Source: Akebia trifoliata
Taxonomy: Eukaryota > Streptophyta > Magnoliopsida > Ranunculales > Lardizabalaceae
Length of the DNA: 64,000 nucleotides
NCBI GenBank assembly: GCA_017979445.1
Contig: CM030706.1
Location: 19,020,967-19,084,966 of the forward strand
Reading direction: 5' to 3'
Every line of letters starts with the position of its first letter. Position 1 is the stretch's first letter. Below are positions 34,400 through 46,200 of this stretch, in pieces. The notes beneath the pieces were generated by a model. The model saw nothing but the letters and a program-made list of their open reading frames with translations. It searched no databases and was not told the origin of the DNA. The translations under genes were made by a program, and so were the position numbers.

Positions 34400-34990
34400 G
34401 TTTCTGAGAGTTTTACCTTACATAAACACCCCACACTTTTAGGTAACTTAAGTTAGGTGCATATCCTTTCCAAAGTTCATAAGAAGTTTTTCCTAATTTC
34501 CTATAGGAAATTCTATTAGTAATGTGACATGAAGTCATTATAACCTCTCCCCACATGTTATCAGGCATTCCAAACTTTATAAGTAACGCATTTAACATTT
34601 TCTTAAAAGATATATTCTTATTTTCTATATTCCATTTGATTCAGGTGAGTATGGAGGCATGACTTCATGTATAATGCCATTTTGTTCACAAAATTGACTA
34701 AGGAGATTAGAATTATATTCTCCGCCTCTATCAGATCTAGGTTTCTTAATCTTCTTATCTAATTGATTTTTTATTTCATTTTTATATTTCAAGAAGATAT
34801 ACTGTTGTAAATCTAGAATAATCATCTATAAAAGTAATGTAGTATCTTTTACCTCCTTTAGACTCAAGACTTCTAAAATCTCCAAGATTAGTATGAATAA
34901 GACTAAGAAGTTTTTGATGTGTTATAGTGTGACTTATGTGTAAATTTTGATTTTATACAAATCTCGCATTTATCTAACTCCTTAATTTCT
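34400..34990 (-). pseudogene. Copia integrase
   Basis: The core part (34825-34625) has RSDRGGEYNSN and GIIHEVMPPYSPESNGI, holding the second catalytic aspartate and the PYSPxxNG box. A frame change near 34625 leads to NMWGEVIMTSCHITNRISYR and LWKGYAPNLSYLKVWG (34598-34413), where the catalytic glutamate region has already passed. A linker with acidic wording lies at 34100-34400 between integrase and RT. Confidence 0.87.
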
Positions 34991-35148
34991 TAACTGGATA
35001 AAATACCTAGGTTCTTCAATTTCTTTAATTTTCCTAAACTGGTGTGAACTAGTCTAGTATGCCATAAACAAATTGACTCAATAAGATAAATAGAAGACGA
35101 TGCAATTTCATTCATAATATTAAGTACAAACAAACCCACATTACAATA

Positions 35149-35532
35149 TCATTTTCTTAAAAGTACCCTATTTTTAGCCAATACTAGTTTGTTCGAGTCA
35201 AATACAAGTTTAATTTTAGCTTTATTCAAAAGAGACCCAGATACAAGATTTCTTCTAATGACAAGAACTTGAAATTTTTTTATGAATACTAGCGTTTTCC
35301 CAGAAGTCAGCTTAATGACCACTTTGCCTTTTCTAGCAATTTGAGATGTTTTTGAGTCTCCTAAATAGACTACTTCATCTCTCACAGAATTGTAGGAAGT
35401 AAACATCTCTCTGTTTTCACATATATACTTCATAGCACTAGTGTCAACTGCCCACTCCTTAGGATTTTCCACAAAGCCGACTTCGAAGAGAACTGAAATA
35501 ATAGTGTTATCATTAATTTCAATTAGATTCAC
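35149..35532 (-). pseudogene. Copia protease
   Basis: An open frame of 127 codons covers the Copia protease: WAVDTSAMKYICENREMFTS, VVYLGDSKTSQIARKGKVVI and RRNLVSGSLLNKAKIKLVFD. The normal active site D-[ST]-G-A reads DTSA here, so the essential glycine is lost and the enzyme should be inactive even though the frame is open. Confidence 0.88.
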
Positions 35533-35771
35533 ATGATTCCCTTTTGATTTTTCCTAAGTTTTTCTGAATCTGTACTCAACTGCATGATGACCAGGTTTAC
35601 CATACACGAAATAACTAACTTTTGGCTTCCTAAAGCCAATAATATTCTTTGTCCTTGGTCCTTCTTTTTAAAATATTTTCTTAGGTTTGAACTTAGATGG
35701 TTGAGAGAATTTCCTTTTATGAGATTGGCTTTGGTAACAAATTGTTCAACCTTATTATTTTTCTCTTTTTG
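35533..35771 (-). pseudogene. Copia nucleocapsid zinc knuckle (degenerate)
   Basis: The frame near 35620-35565 reads YFVYGKPGHHAVEY, the layout of a CCHC knuckle in which three of the four ligands are replaced by tyrosine, with only the histidine left. Lysine-rich gag C-terminal wording precedes it up to the solo LTR at 35777. Confidence 0.7.
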
Positions 35772-35776
35772 TCTAC
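35772..35776. repeat. Target-site duplication TCTAC
   Basis: TCTAC at 35772-35776 and 37179-37183. Removing one copy and the LTR restores a continuous Copia gag frame. Confidence 0.9.
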
Positions 35777-37178
35777 TGATCAGGTTTTAGAAAGTCGTTC
35801 TTAGAGTCCTAATTACATAAACTTTATCAGTAAATTACACATTAAATCCCCTCATTAGACATAATGCATGGTTAGTCCATATTTATCATTGATTTCAATT
35901 AAATTATGCATTTCAGAACTAATTACTATTATTTACGTATAACAGGAATTATTCCAAAATTTCAAATCGAATCAGGAAAGTCTGAAGTTACTACTATGAT
36001 CCAAGATCCAAAAGAATATCATGGACCAAAATTCAAGTCAATTGACCAAAATTCTACTGCAGTGCCAAGGTCAACGGTGGCGATGCGATCAACTAAGAAG
36101 GTCAAGCCTCAAATTTCATATTGAAGCTTGGCGGCTGGATACCATTTGTAATAGATTATTTTTAGTATTTTTTGTAATCACGAAATGCTTTCGAAACCCT
36201 AATTATCCAAGAAACCCTAATCTGGTCTTTTTATAAATAGAAGACCAGACCAAAGGGCTCCAATCTCCCCCGGAGGTCAACTTCTCTTCTTATTTTAGTT
36301 TAGGTTTTTATATTTTTTCTTTCTTAGTTTTGATGAAAGTTGTAAGGAAACTCTACCAATTTCAAGTCAAGCAATAAAGATAATTTTTTTCTCTCATCTC
36401 TCTTCTTTTTTCTTATTTTCTTTATTTTATTTTTGCTTTATTGTTCTTACGATGATTGTTGGCTAAATCTCCGTTAGATCGGTAGAGGAAGCCGGAGCAA
36501 GATTTGTCAGTGTTTTGATTATTCTCTAAATTTCTTCATAGTTTTATTGTAATAATATTAGGTTTGTGTTATTAGGCTAACCATTGAATGTTTCTCAAAA
36601 TTCTGATGTTTCTCTCTTTGATAAGTTAAAGAAGAATAATACTTTACAGAGAATAGTCAATGTTTATCTAATAATTTCGGTTTGAGTTATTTAGATAACG
36701 TAGTTTTTATTATTAGGTTGAATATTAAATATTTCTCACAGTTTTGATGGTTTCTTTCTTTGATATGTTAAAGAAGAACCATGCTTCACAGAGAACAGTT
36801 GATGTTTATTTAATAATCTCTACCTAAATTATTGCATACTTTTGATCTCGTTTATATTTTAACTGCTTGATTTTTCGATCCACAAACATTAGCTTTGTTT
36901 AGTGGATCGAGATAAAAAGAGAATCAGAATTCACTAATAAAGCTTGTGAAGGTGGATCTAATTGATCTATACTTCTCTATCATAATTTTTTAGTTTTTTA
37001 TTTTAGTAGTTTATTTTAGATAAATCCTTTCTCACAAACTATTTTTAAATCGTTTCCATATACCTGAATCAGATTAGAAGTAAACAATTTATTGGATTAA
37101 CGTTGTCTCTGTGGTTTGACCCTTGCTTGCCAAGGTTTTCTTTTGCTCATTATTTTATTATCATCTACGGCTCGAACA
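35777..37178 (+). mobile_element. Solo LTR of an unidentified LTR retrotransposon
   Basis: 1402 bp, starting TGATCAGGTTTT and ending GGCTCGAACA, with a perfect TSD TCTAC. Plus-strand orientation is given by a TATA box (36232-36239), a downstream CAAGCAATAAAG word (about 36368) that can act as a poly(A) signal, and an end region with CTCTGTGGTTTGACCC (about 37110) like many plant LTRs. Two AAACCCTAA telo-boxes lie at 36194-36202 and 36212-36220. No partner LTR or internal region of this family is in the window. Confidence 0.85.
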
Positions 37179-37968
37179 TCTACTAGTGTCTTCTATGTTG
37201 ATATGGACAATAAGGTCTTCAAAAGATTTATCTTTCTTTTTCTGCCTCAAATTAGTGTTGTATTCATTCTAGCTTTCGGGAAGTTTCTCAATTAGAGATG
37301 ATATTACAAACGATTTTGGTAATTTAATGCCTTCATACGTCAACTCGTGAATAATGTGTTGAAATTCATTCACTTGGTCCATAATCGACCTCCCATTGAC
37401 AATTAAAAATTCTTGAAATATTTTAATTACATATTTTTTGATACCCGCATTTTCTATTACATGTTTCTTCTACAATGTCCTCCTACAATTCTATAGAAGT
37501 CTCATACACACAACAAATATCATACAAAATGTTTACAAGATAACATAAAATATAATTCTAACAAATTCTTTGATCCAATTTTGCAGACTAGGGCCTATTT
37601 CTGTAGGTTTTTCTCCTTTGAGTACAAATACTACATTTAGGGTTTCAAGGAAGAAGAGCATCTTTTAGCTCCATCTTCGATAAATTTCCATTAAAGGATT
37701 TTGGTTTGAACAATTCAGGTTTCACATGTTTGGGTTTGAAATCCATGTTTCAAAGTTCAGAAGTAGAAACAGGATATAAGTAGAATTGGTTTTAAGATTG
37801 TTAGAAATTATGATTTTGGTTTGTTGAAATAATAAATTATAAGGAATAGTATAATATAAACAACTCAAAGAAATTGGAAGAACTTGACGGTGATTGAGGC
37901 ATGGAGAAGCCACTGTCCTTATAACCAATTTCGCCCCCTTAGGAATGAATCCTTAGTGCAATTGGTGT
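37179..37968 (-). pseudogene. Copia gag N-terminal and capsid region
   Basis: Downward from about 37420, in broken frames, the wording is QEFLIVNGRSIMDQVNEFQH, then IKLPKSFVISSLIEKLPESW and KKKDKSFEDLIVHIN, the standard Copia gag capsid landmarks. The region next to 37968 would be the 5' untranslated part and primer-binding site, but no clean primer-binding site is visible. Confidence 0.8.
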
Positions 37969-37973
37969 CAAAC
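37969..37973. repeat. Target-site duplication CAAAC of the Tat element
   Basis: CAAAC at 37969-37973 and 58759-58763, directly outside the Tat LTRs. Confidence 0.92.
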
Positions 37974-39702
37974 TGTAGACACCCCATTTTTGCATCCGCC
38001 TGATTAATCAACTCGTCAACTCGATCGCAATGATTCCCAATGATGGATGTTTATTCCATTGCTTTATTTTGTTACCAGATATGTTTAAGCAATTTGGATG
38101 AGGTATCTCGAACTGACAAAACCTTAGAAACCACGCTACGCTAGGAAAATATGACCCCAGAAACATAGAAATCATCATCTTGCAGACAAAAAGAAGTTTC
38201 ACGATAAAAATCACTAAAAATTGACCAAATTACCAAAATACCCTAATATCAAAATATCCCTAGAGCCTACGTTATGATTAGGAAGACCCATTCAAACACA
38301 TAAAACAATAAATCGAAACCAAATAAATCATTTCGCCAATTTTAACAGAATTTGACAAAATTACGAAAATGCCCTTCATAAAGTTCACAATCATTTCACA
38401 CAAAAAACTTCATAAATGACACAAACCAATATTTCCATTGAATTCCTTACGAAAAATCGATTCTAAAATATCCTAGAACATAAAAAACCGACTTAAAACG
38501 TGAAAAGTCCTCTTCGGGGGCAAAACGGTAATTTCACAATTTTTATAATTAAATTTTTTGAAATTAATAAATAAATATTAAATAATTAAAGTGAAAAATT
38601 AATGAAATTAATTTAAAATTTTGAACTAAAAAAATCGATCAATCGGACTCTCAGGCAAAATTGTTGAGGGTTTGCAAGATATTTCTTTAAGGACCCCTCC
38701 ATTTGGGGGTCCAAAGAATTAAAGGTTTTCCAAAAAATTAAAGTCAATCAAGCAAGACTAAAGTCAATGTATTAAAGTCAATCAAGTAAGACTAAAGTCA
38801 AAATTAAAGTCAATTAAGCAAGACTAAAGTCAAAATCTTAAAGTCAATCAATTAAGACTAAAGTCAAAATCTTAAAGTCAATCAATTAAGACTAAAGTCA
38901 AAATCTTAAAGTCAATTAAATAAGACCAAAAGTCAAAATCCTAATAGAGTTCCAATTAAATAATAACTCTATTTAATAGAGTTCTAACTAAAATACAACT
39001 CTACCTAAAATAATTCTAATTAAAATACAACTCTACCTAAAACAATTCTTATTAAAATACAACTCTAACTAAAAGAATTATAATCAAACACTAATTCTAT
39101 CTAGATCAACCCTTAAAAAAATCTATAAATAGAGGTCCTCACACCCTATTTTCGTATAAAATCAAAAATCTTAAGAGAAGTAGGTCAAAAAGTCCCCCTA
39201 GCCTCCCATAAACCCTAGTTTTAGAGCCCCAACTCCTTACCTAACACCCATACCTCAATTTTAGCTCAAAAAACACCTAGAAGCCTTTCAAAAACACCCC
39301 CAAAATCCATAAAAAATTCAAAGAATCTAGATCTAAAGAAGGGATACCTCGCCTCGGAGATTAGAAATCAGATCCGGAGACAGACTGAAGTAAGGAATAC
39401 TGAACAAGGAGTTACTCTGTCAATCTGAGGGAACGATAAAGTTGTCTTCGGAAAGGTATAATTTCTTAATGTTTTTATCTAGACTTTTTTAGCAATATAA
39501 TTTATTTGGAAAATTAGTAGAGACCGGCTTTGGCTGGGCGGGGTTGGTGCCTAACACCTTCCAACCCCGTAATGTGATCCCCGGACTCTTTTTTTCTTTC
39601 GTAGATTAGTAATGTTTGCCTTTCTTAGAGTCAGTTTGGTTCCTAGACCTTAATAACTAGGTGACAACTCCCAAACCTCAAGGGTCAAAAGCGGATCCGC
39701 GC
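37974..39702 (+). repeat. Tat 5' LTR, main part
   Basis: TGTAGACACCCC start; TATA box TATAAATA near 39123; minisatellite at 38737-38945. The LTR is broken at 39702 by the Tekay-like insertion and finishes at 49355-49379. Identity to 57005-58758 is high, with scattered differences. Confidence 0.9.
39698..39702. repeat. Target-site duplication CGCGC of the Tekay-like element
   Basis: CGCGC at 39698-39702 and 49350-49354, within the conserved CCGCGCACCC.GCGG end region of the Tat LTR. Confidence 0.9.
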
Positions 39703-42700
39703 TGTGACGCCCCGCCGAACACTAACACAAATCCCCATGTCAGATCTCGAGGTACTAGTGGCACCTCGAAATTTCGGCATGGTCTCCTCTGTTTATGTTA
39801 GCATTCCAAGGCGTTCAACCTGCACCTGATAAACGACATACAATCCTGCATACATATACAAAATATAATACTAGCGGAAGCTTATACACGTCTAATAACG
39901 TACGAAAGATCAGAGTGCGGAAGAAGAAAAATACAGATTATACAAAATTTCTCACTCTAACAAGAGTCCTAACGCTCAATACAAATCTATAATACTCCTA
40001 GACAAATGGAGTATAACTCCAATACTTACCAGGTGACGGACTCTGGCTGTCTATCTGACCCACCAGATGATTCTCACTCATGTTCTACTCCTGCCTCGCT
40101 AAGCTTTGGATCTGAAACTAAAAAATGGAGAATGAAAGGGTGAGTAACAATGGTTACCCAGTAAGGAAGCAACAATTTCTGCCAATAACCTCTCCTAACA
40201 TGAACGAATAAACATACTGAATCATTTTAAAATAAACAAAGTTTTACAGAAGAAAACTACGATTAACTGGTACATATAGCCAGGGATGAGCAACTAAACA
40301 TTTTAAAACTCACATTACATCGATCAGCAGTACTCACTATAACATTATCTTTTTATACAAATCTAATTGATCAAATGGAAAAATAAACATGCATTTCATT
40401 TTATATATCAAAATAAGCAACAGATACATAATACACAATGGTGGAGTAGTGGAATTAGAGAGTTGGGATTCACGACTGGATCGCTCTCAGTCGGGACATG
40501 ATATTACAATTCTTACTGGCTTTTAGTTCCTGATTTTATGGCCGGTCGCTGCATTTATCACGTTTAGTTGATCATTTATCCGGCTCAGGCTGGCCGTTTG
40601 ACGTGACCGTAAGCAATGGGTCTCTTTTCGATGTGTCAAAACGTTCAACTACTATAGATTATTAGTGATCACTGACTAATCATCTTCGTCTATGCCTATC
40701 AGGCGTGCATGTGATTCCCAAATATACAAACCATTCGTATACGACCACCTTTACATTACAAGTTCACTAATAAAGATAGAGAAGAATTAACTCGGATTCC
40801 AGTTGTGACTTCACTTTCATACGCGTCCCATACCACGTATGAGTTTGGTGGTCCCTACCGTACATCCCAGGATAGTACACCACTCCGGATGATATGACGC
40901 ACTATCCCTCAGGCATTCACAAACTCTTTAACAGCTCACAAAATAGCTACTTATATATATTATTTTCATTTGAAAACAAAAGAGAAATTAACAATACAAG
41001 GTTGAGAATAGATATCCAGTTTCCTACCATGCAAGTGTGGCCACCCGGCCTAAAATAAATAACATAACAGAGCGCCTCGCGCTAACAGAAAGTAAATAAA
41101 CATGCAACCAGTAACATTATCCCTGGATATCCGTTCACCAACCTGCATACAACACAACAACGTAAAATGCAGACATCACCCCTCGGGTGTGACTCTGACA
41201 TTTTACCGTTTCATACCCTTTTTCCCTTTTTTCGACTTTTACAGTTTTCAATCTCTTCATAAAATATCCATTTTCTGATATTCATCAACTCAATATGAGT
41301 TCATTGAATATTAAATCACATTTTTCAACTATAGAATTTATTTCTATCAATAATATTAAAAAAAAATACAAATTTCATATCAAAACGGGGTCCGAGCAGT
41401 GCACAAGACCCAATTTATGGCAATAACCCGTTAAAATACTCTACCCACGTATAATTTGTTAAAAATACAATTAAACATATCAAACATGCAATTTCTGGCG
41501 TGAATTTTGAAATAAACAAAGAATTCTATATTTCGGAAATACATCCAAATTTTTCCAATAAAATCCTAAATGCAATTTTCACAATCTATGATTACTAATA
41601 GAAATTGAGAGTTCCTTACAATCACTAGGCGACGGAATTGAAGCACGTGCGCGGAAATCGAGGCGATTGGCGCGAAATCGAGACGGACCGAACTTCGAAG
41701 CGGCTGATTTTCGAAATGGCTTGGTGGTTTCGAAGATCTCGATGTGCTCGTCTCTTCTCCCTTCTACGGCGAAAGACGGTTTGACCCCGAAATCGATGAA
41801 AACCGAGGTCGAAGTTACGAAAATCTCCGTATAAAAATACGGCTGATTTTTGACTATACGGGGTGAAAAAGACGAGAAAACGGAAGGAACTTGGTTGGGT
41901 TATGTAGAGAATGAGGCTGCGGACGTTTCTCCCTTCTGCGTCGGAAAGCGATTTGACCCCGAAACGGACGAAATCCGAGGTCAAAGTTTCGAAATTTTCG
42001 TATCCAAATACGGCTGATTTTTGACGATATCGGGTGAAATAGAAAGTGAAATGAAGAAAGGTTGGGTGGGTTTTGTAGAGAACGAAGCTGCGGACCTTTT
42101 CTTTTCTGCGGCGATCGTCGAAAGTGGACCGTTTGCGAGAGATCTGAAGGGAAAATCGGAGAAAAAAACAAATTTTCGTTTTATATGTCTCGGCCATATG
42201 ACGCGTTGGGAAAGATGAGTTATATAAAAAAATTAAATTTTTTTTTTTTAAAAGTTTGGGACGAATCGGTATTTCGCCTATTGTTTTGATCGACGATAAC
42301 TTGGTCATTCGGTCTCCAAAACTGACAAACGAATACTCTATTTCGCCTAATTTTTCGTTCCGGATCTAATGGTATAGTCAATTTCTACAAATTATGTCTC
42401 CATAAAAAATTTACATTTTTGGCCTGAGGTGACCCCTAAACTTGATGTCGTTTTCGTTTTTGGCGATAATTCGACTTCCTGATCTCCAAAAATGACAAAT
42501 AAATAGTCTATGTTGAATAATTTTTCGTTATGAACCCAATGGTATGATCGAATTTTAAAAATTATTGCTCTAACAAAAAGTCACTGTTTTAGCCTGGTCC
42601 GACCCGATAATCGAGGATTTTGCAACTTTTATATTCGGACTCGCATTTGAGCGTGCTTACAGGCTAAACTATGTTTTTCGATCATTTTGAATCTAATGGT

Positions 42701-42833
42701 GAGGTCAGATTCCATTAAAAATGATCAAAACAAGGTCCTACAATTTTACCCTAAGTCCCACTTTCAAGATTTTCTTAAAATTCCACTATTTATTTTTTCC
42801 TCGAGATACGAATTAAAAATTTGGGGTGTTACA
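39703..42833 (-). repeat. 3' LTR of the Tekay-like element
   Basis: 3131 bp, TGTGACGCCCCG..GGGGTGTTACA on the plus strand. Open frames near 41625-42308 are chance frames in the GC-richer transcribed part and are also present in the other copy. Confidence 0.9.
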
Positions 42834-42846
42834 TTCTCCCCCCCTT
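42834..42846 (-). other. Polypurine tract of the Tekay-like element
   Basis: On the minus strand AAGGGGGGGAGAA directly precedes the LTR start TGTAACACCCC. The word GAGGACGAAATTTTTATT lies just upstream, as at the 3' end of many plant chromoviruses. Confidence 0.85.
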
Positions 42847-44289
42847 AATAAAAATTTCGTCCTCGAAATTGAAATCATACTTATCAAACTTTGTCGCGAT
42901 TCCACTAACACGACATGTATAATAAACACTACCTATTTTCGATTACTATCTATTCTTAGTCCCAAGCCAATCTCATTTATAACTCGTAGACTTATGTCTC
43001 CCATATTTTGTCAGTCTAATACATTCATTAATTAATCACTCTATTTAAACCCATACTCCAACTAATCCATTATTTGTATAACCTTAAGATAACAATCAAT
43101 TCACCTATATCACTTTCCCACAATGTCTATCAACAACAATCCTTTCACATCTTCTTTATTCTTCATCCTTACTTCTCTCATCAATTACATCAAATATTAT
43201 GTTTTACTCATAATTATTATGAATATTACTCCCAAAAGCATAGTCTTACCGCAACACACCACTATCCTTATATTCGATTCGATATTACATTTTTACTTAT
43301 TGCGATATTTCCTCAAAACCTCTGTCATAACCTTTATAATTTAAAATCTTACTCGAGGGGATAAATCCTACATTTATTTCTCACAATTCCATTAAGTCAC
43401 CATTAATGCAACATTGTCACAAGATTATTCTTTCTCACATTTTACATCGACCCACCTCCTAACTTATACTCTACTAAATCTCTTTAGGATGGATGTGGGC
43501 ACAGGTAGGTGGTAGCCGCTGCTTCTATGGAATCATAATATTTACTTATAGCACTTTCGTTTCGAGGAGTGAAAAGGAGTCACGATCGAAGTCTCGAAGT
43601 GAGCGCTTGTCTATAGAAGCATTGATCACGTAACGAGAACGATAATAATGAATTCTTCTACTGGAAGGCGATCGTGAAAGGAGAAGGCAAAAGAAGAGTT
43701 AGAATCGACACCGATGATAGAAAGATAAAAGGGAAAAGATGATCTATCTTTTCAAAGGAGGAGAATCGATTCAAGAAGTTGTAAAGCAAGAGCTGCTTTA
43801 TCTAATAGTTCAGTCGTTAGGCCTCCCAAAATTTAGCCATCTTCAATCGAAAGGAAAGATATGCGACTCCCTGCGTTGATATTCGAGAAGTAGCTCTCAA
43901 CATGAAGGATATACAAGAAACACCGATTTATCTACTAGCGTAATATACAAGTAATTGACTAGACTATTGATATAAAGACTAGCGTACCAATTGAACATCA
44001 CTTGTCTTTTCACACTTTACAATTATTCTAATACCTATTTTGCAAGTTCTTAAATGATCTTCCAAAAATCTTATTCTTTTTTCGCAAGGCCTTCCAATGG
44101 TATAAATAATTTCATTACTTGATTCATGTCAATAGTTTCTAGCTCTAGCAAGTGTGCAAACTCTTCACAGAATTATATAATCTAGAGGAACCAATATTGA
44201 GTAAAACTTCACGTACTAACATTATAATTAGAAATTGTACCTTCCAAAACTTCGTTGGAGACAGGTACTCTCTCCTGGGTCACAATCCT
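42847..44289 (-). other. Internal non-coding region of the Tekay-like element
   Basis: AT-rich and without protein similarity that I can see. Frames on the plus strand (43074-43364) are low-complexity and run antisense to the element. In a complete member of this lineage this space would hold pol. Confidence 0.5.
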
Positions 44290-45530
44290 TGCTCGCGACT
44301 ATGATAGAGAACATTATTTCCTAATATGTTCCATCTGACCACACGCGTAACAGTGTCAATGATTTTGTCTTCATAGATCTCTGTGGAGTAGGCAGTTGGT
44401 AGACTGGGGTTTGCAGGCTCTGAATCTACCTTGTTGATTCCTTTGGTCTTGTTGGCATCATTGGAGCTCCAACTACTCTATAACTCGGCGATTGGGGAAC
44501 TCTACAACTTGATAGTGGAGGAGTTCTATATTGTGGATACAATGATCCGATGAAGATTAGTCTCGAATACATCGGCCTCTTGACCGAATCTAATTTGGGA
44601 AGAAAAGAAATCTAAGGTCAACTCATTTGCCCCTTGGAGGTTTGAAACTCTATCTCCTCTCATTTTATCATTTAAGCTCGATTTACCGTATCTCTATAAT
44701 TGGTAGTCTCAATCATCTACCTCCTGGCCCTTAGGTAGGTTATAGTCTTCTAAAGAATCCACGGGCCTTCTGCAGATCTGCCAGGATAAGCTCGGGCGCA
44801 TATCGTGACAACCTAGTGAACATCATATCATAGTCTATAATCGATAGATGACCTTGAACTAATCTCAAAAACTCCTTGTACTTGATTTCTTGAGCAGTCT
44901 CGGATATAAATATATCCTCTCGAATTCTACCCACTCAAATGATCCATTTCCCAATACATTCATCTCAAAACGTTACTAATGATTGGTATCCTCGTCCAAC
45001 TAGAATGTAATCGACCATTACCCACCGATCTCTTGGGCATTACATGTCACTCAAAATCTTTCAGGTTTTCAAAACCCACTTATTGACCTCAATCAGATCG
45101 AAAAAGTCCCCAAATCTTGATATACGTAATCGTTGAAAATTTTACAATCACATTATTGGATTTACCTATCATTTGGGCTGGGGAATTCTCTCATTCTTCA
45201 AAGGCATGACCTATGGTAGTAGTCCTTGAGGTGGAGTATTGTTTGTCTATTGCGAAGAATTCCAAAACTCCCTCATTTATTGGATTTAATGGTGCGCCTT
45301 GCAATCAAGGTAAGTCTTGTACCATCTCTCACTTCCGATCGCTAGTCTTGTCTGTTCGGGATGACATGAATACGTTATCAACTTTATTTAAATCTGGTGG
45401 CCTTATTGTTCTTTCAATTGGTTTGTCTAGCATCTTTTTGAGGCATGCATCCTTAATCGATTGATATCGACCCGAACATTGTTCTCCTTTATATCCCAAT
45501 TTACTACATTCGTAATATATCATAACTCTT
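44290..45530 (-). pseudogene. Tekay-like gag remnant
   Basis: The best segment (44934-44740) reads YKEFLRLVQGHLSIIDYDMM, FTRLSRYAPELILADLQKAR, the conserved capsid part of retrotransposon Gag. Weaker capsid wording precedes it on the minus strand (45170-44940, with VTCNAQEIGG and LDED followed by stops). A CCHC zinc knuckle remnant with CYACGQMEHIRK lies at about 44365-44330, downstream as expected. A further cysteine-rich scrap at 45523-45329 is of uncertain identity. Stops break the gene. Confidence 0.75.
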
Positions 45531-46186
45531 CTTTCGATTGACTTAGTAGTATGTGTTGTTCTTTTTTATAAAATTCTTCCATCCATCGAGTATGTATGTC
45601 TGTCATCTCGTTCCTCATGTATGATTATTTTTCCTGTGAATTTACTAGTTTCGTAATTGTTTGTCTCTCATTAGATAATAATTGTCCTTTTTCCATTTGA
45701 CTTCAAGGTGGTAGTTGTATTATTCATACTTTCCCTTTAGACTTGATATGAGATACAACCATTTGTCCCATGAATGACATTTACTATGCTATCAGGTTAG
45801 TGGTCTAGTCTAGAATCTGTCTCGTCTACATTGCGTTTCGGCCTCTGCCTCGTCCCTTCCTCTCACTTGTGTTTATCTGTAATAAGACACTTATCAGAAT
45901 AAGGCCAAAACCGCTCTTACGTAACTATGAATTCCTATCATAGCTTGGAACTTAGTAATGGACTCTATTTCCATTACTAATAGAACAAATCAAGAATCCT
46001 ATCTTAGGCTTACTAGGCTTTATAGACATCTAGACACGGAAAAACTCATAATTCCAATACGGAATTATTAATGAGCTCGGATACCGAATTCCTAGTGACA
46101 CTCTATGGTTATCGCTCTAATATATGTGGTATCAACCAATTCTCTAAAACATAGCAGATCTGTATCCCATACGGATCTAATACTAT

Positions 46187-46198
46187 GCTCTGATACCA
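46187..46198 (-). other. Primer-binding site of the Tekay-like element, tRNA-iMet type
   Basis: The minus strand reads TGGTATCAGAGC two bases after the LTR end, complementary to the 3' end of initiator methionine tRNA. Confidence 0.9.
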
Positions 46199-46200
46199 TC

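Noticed and set aside
41625..42308. A 227-codon arginine/serine-rich open frame on the minus strand (and its counterpart at 48087-48711)
   Set aside because: It lies in both copies of a retrotransposon LTR, differs in frame between them through small indels, and has no recognisable domain.
43074..43364. Plus-strand frames rich in tyrosine, isoleucine and histidine
   Set aside because: They run antisense to the Tekay-like element in AT-rich non-coding DNA; composition explains them.
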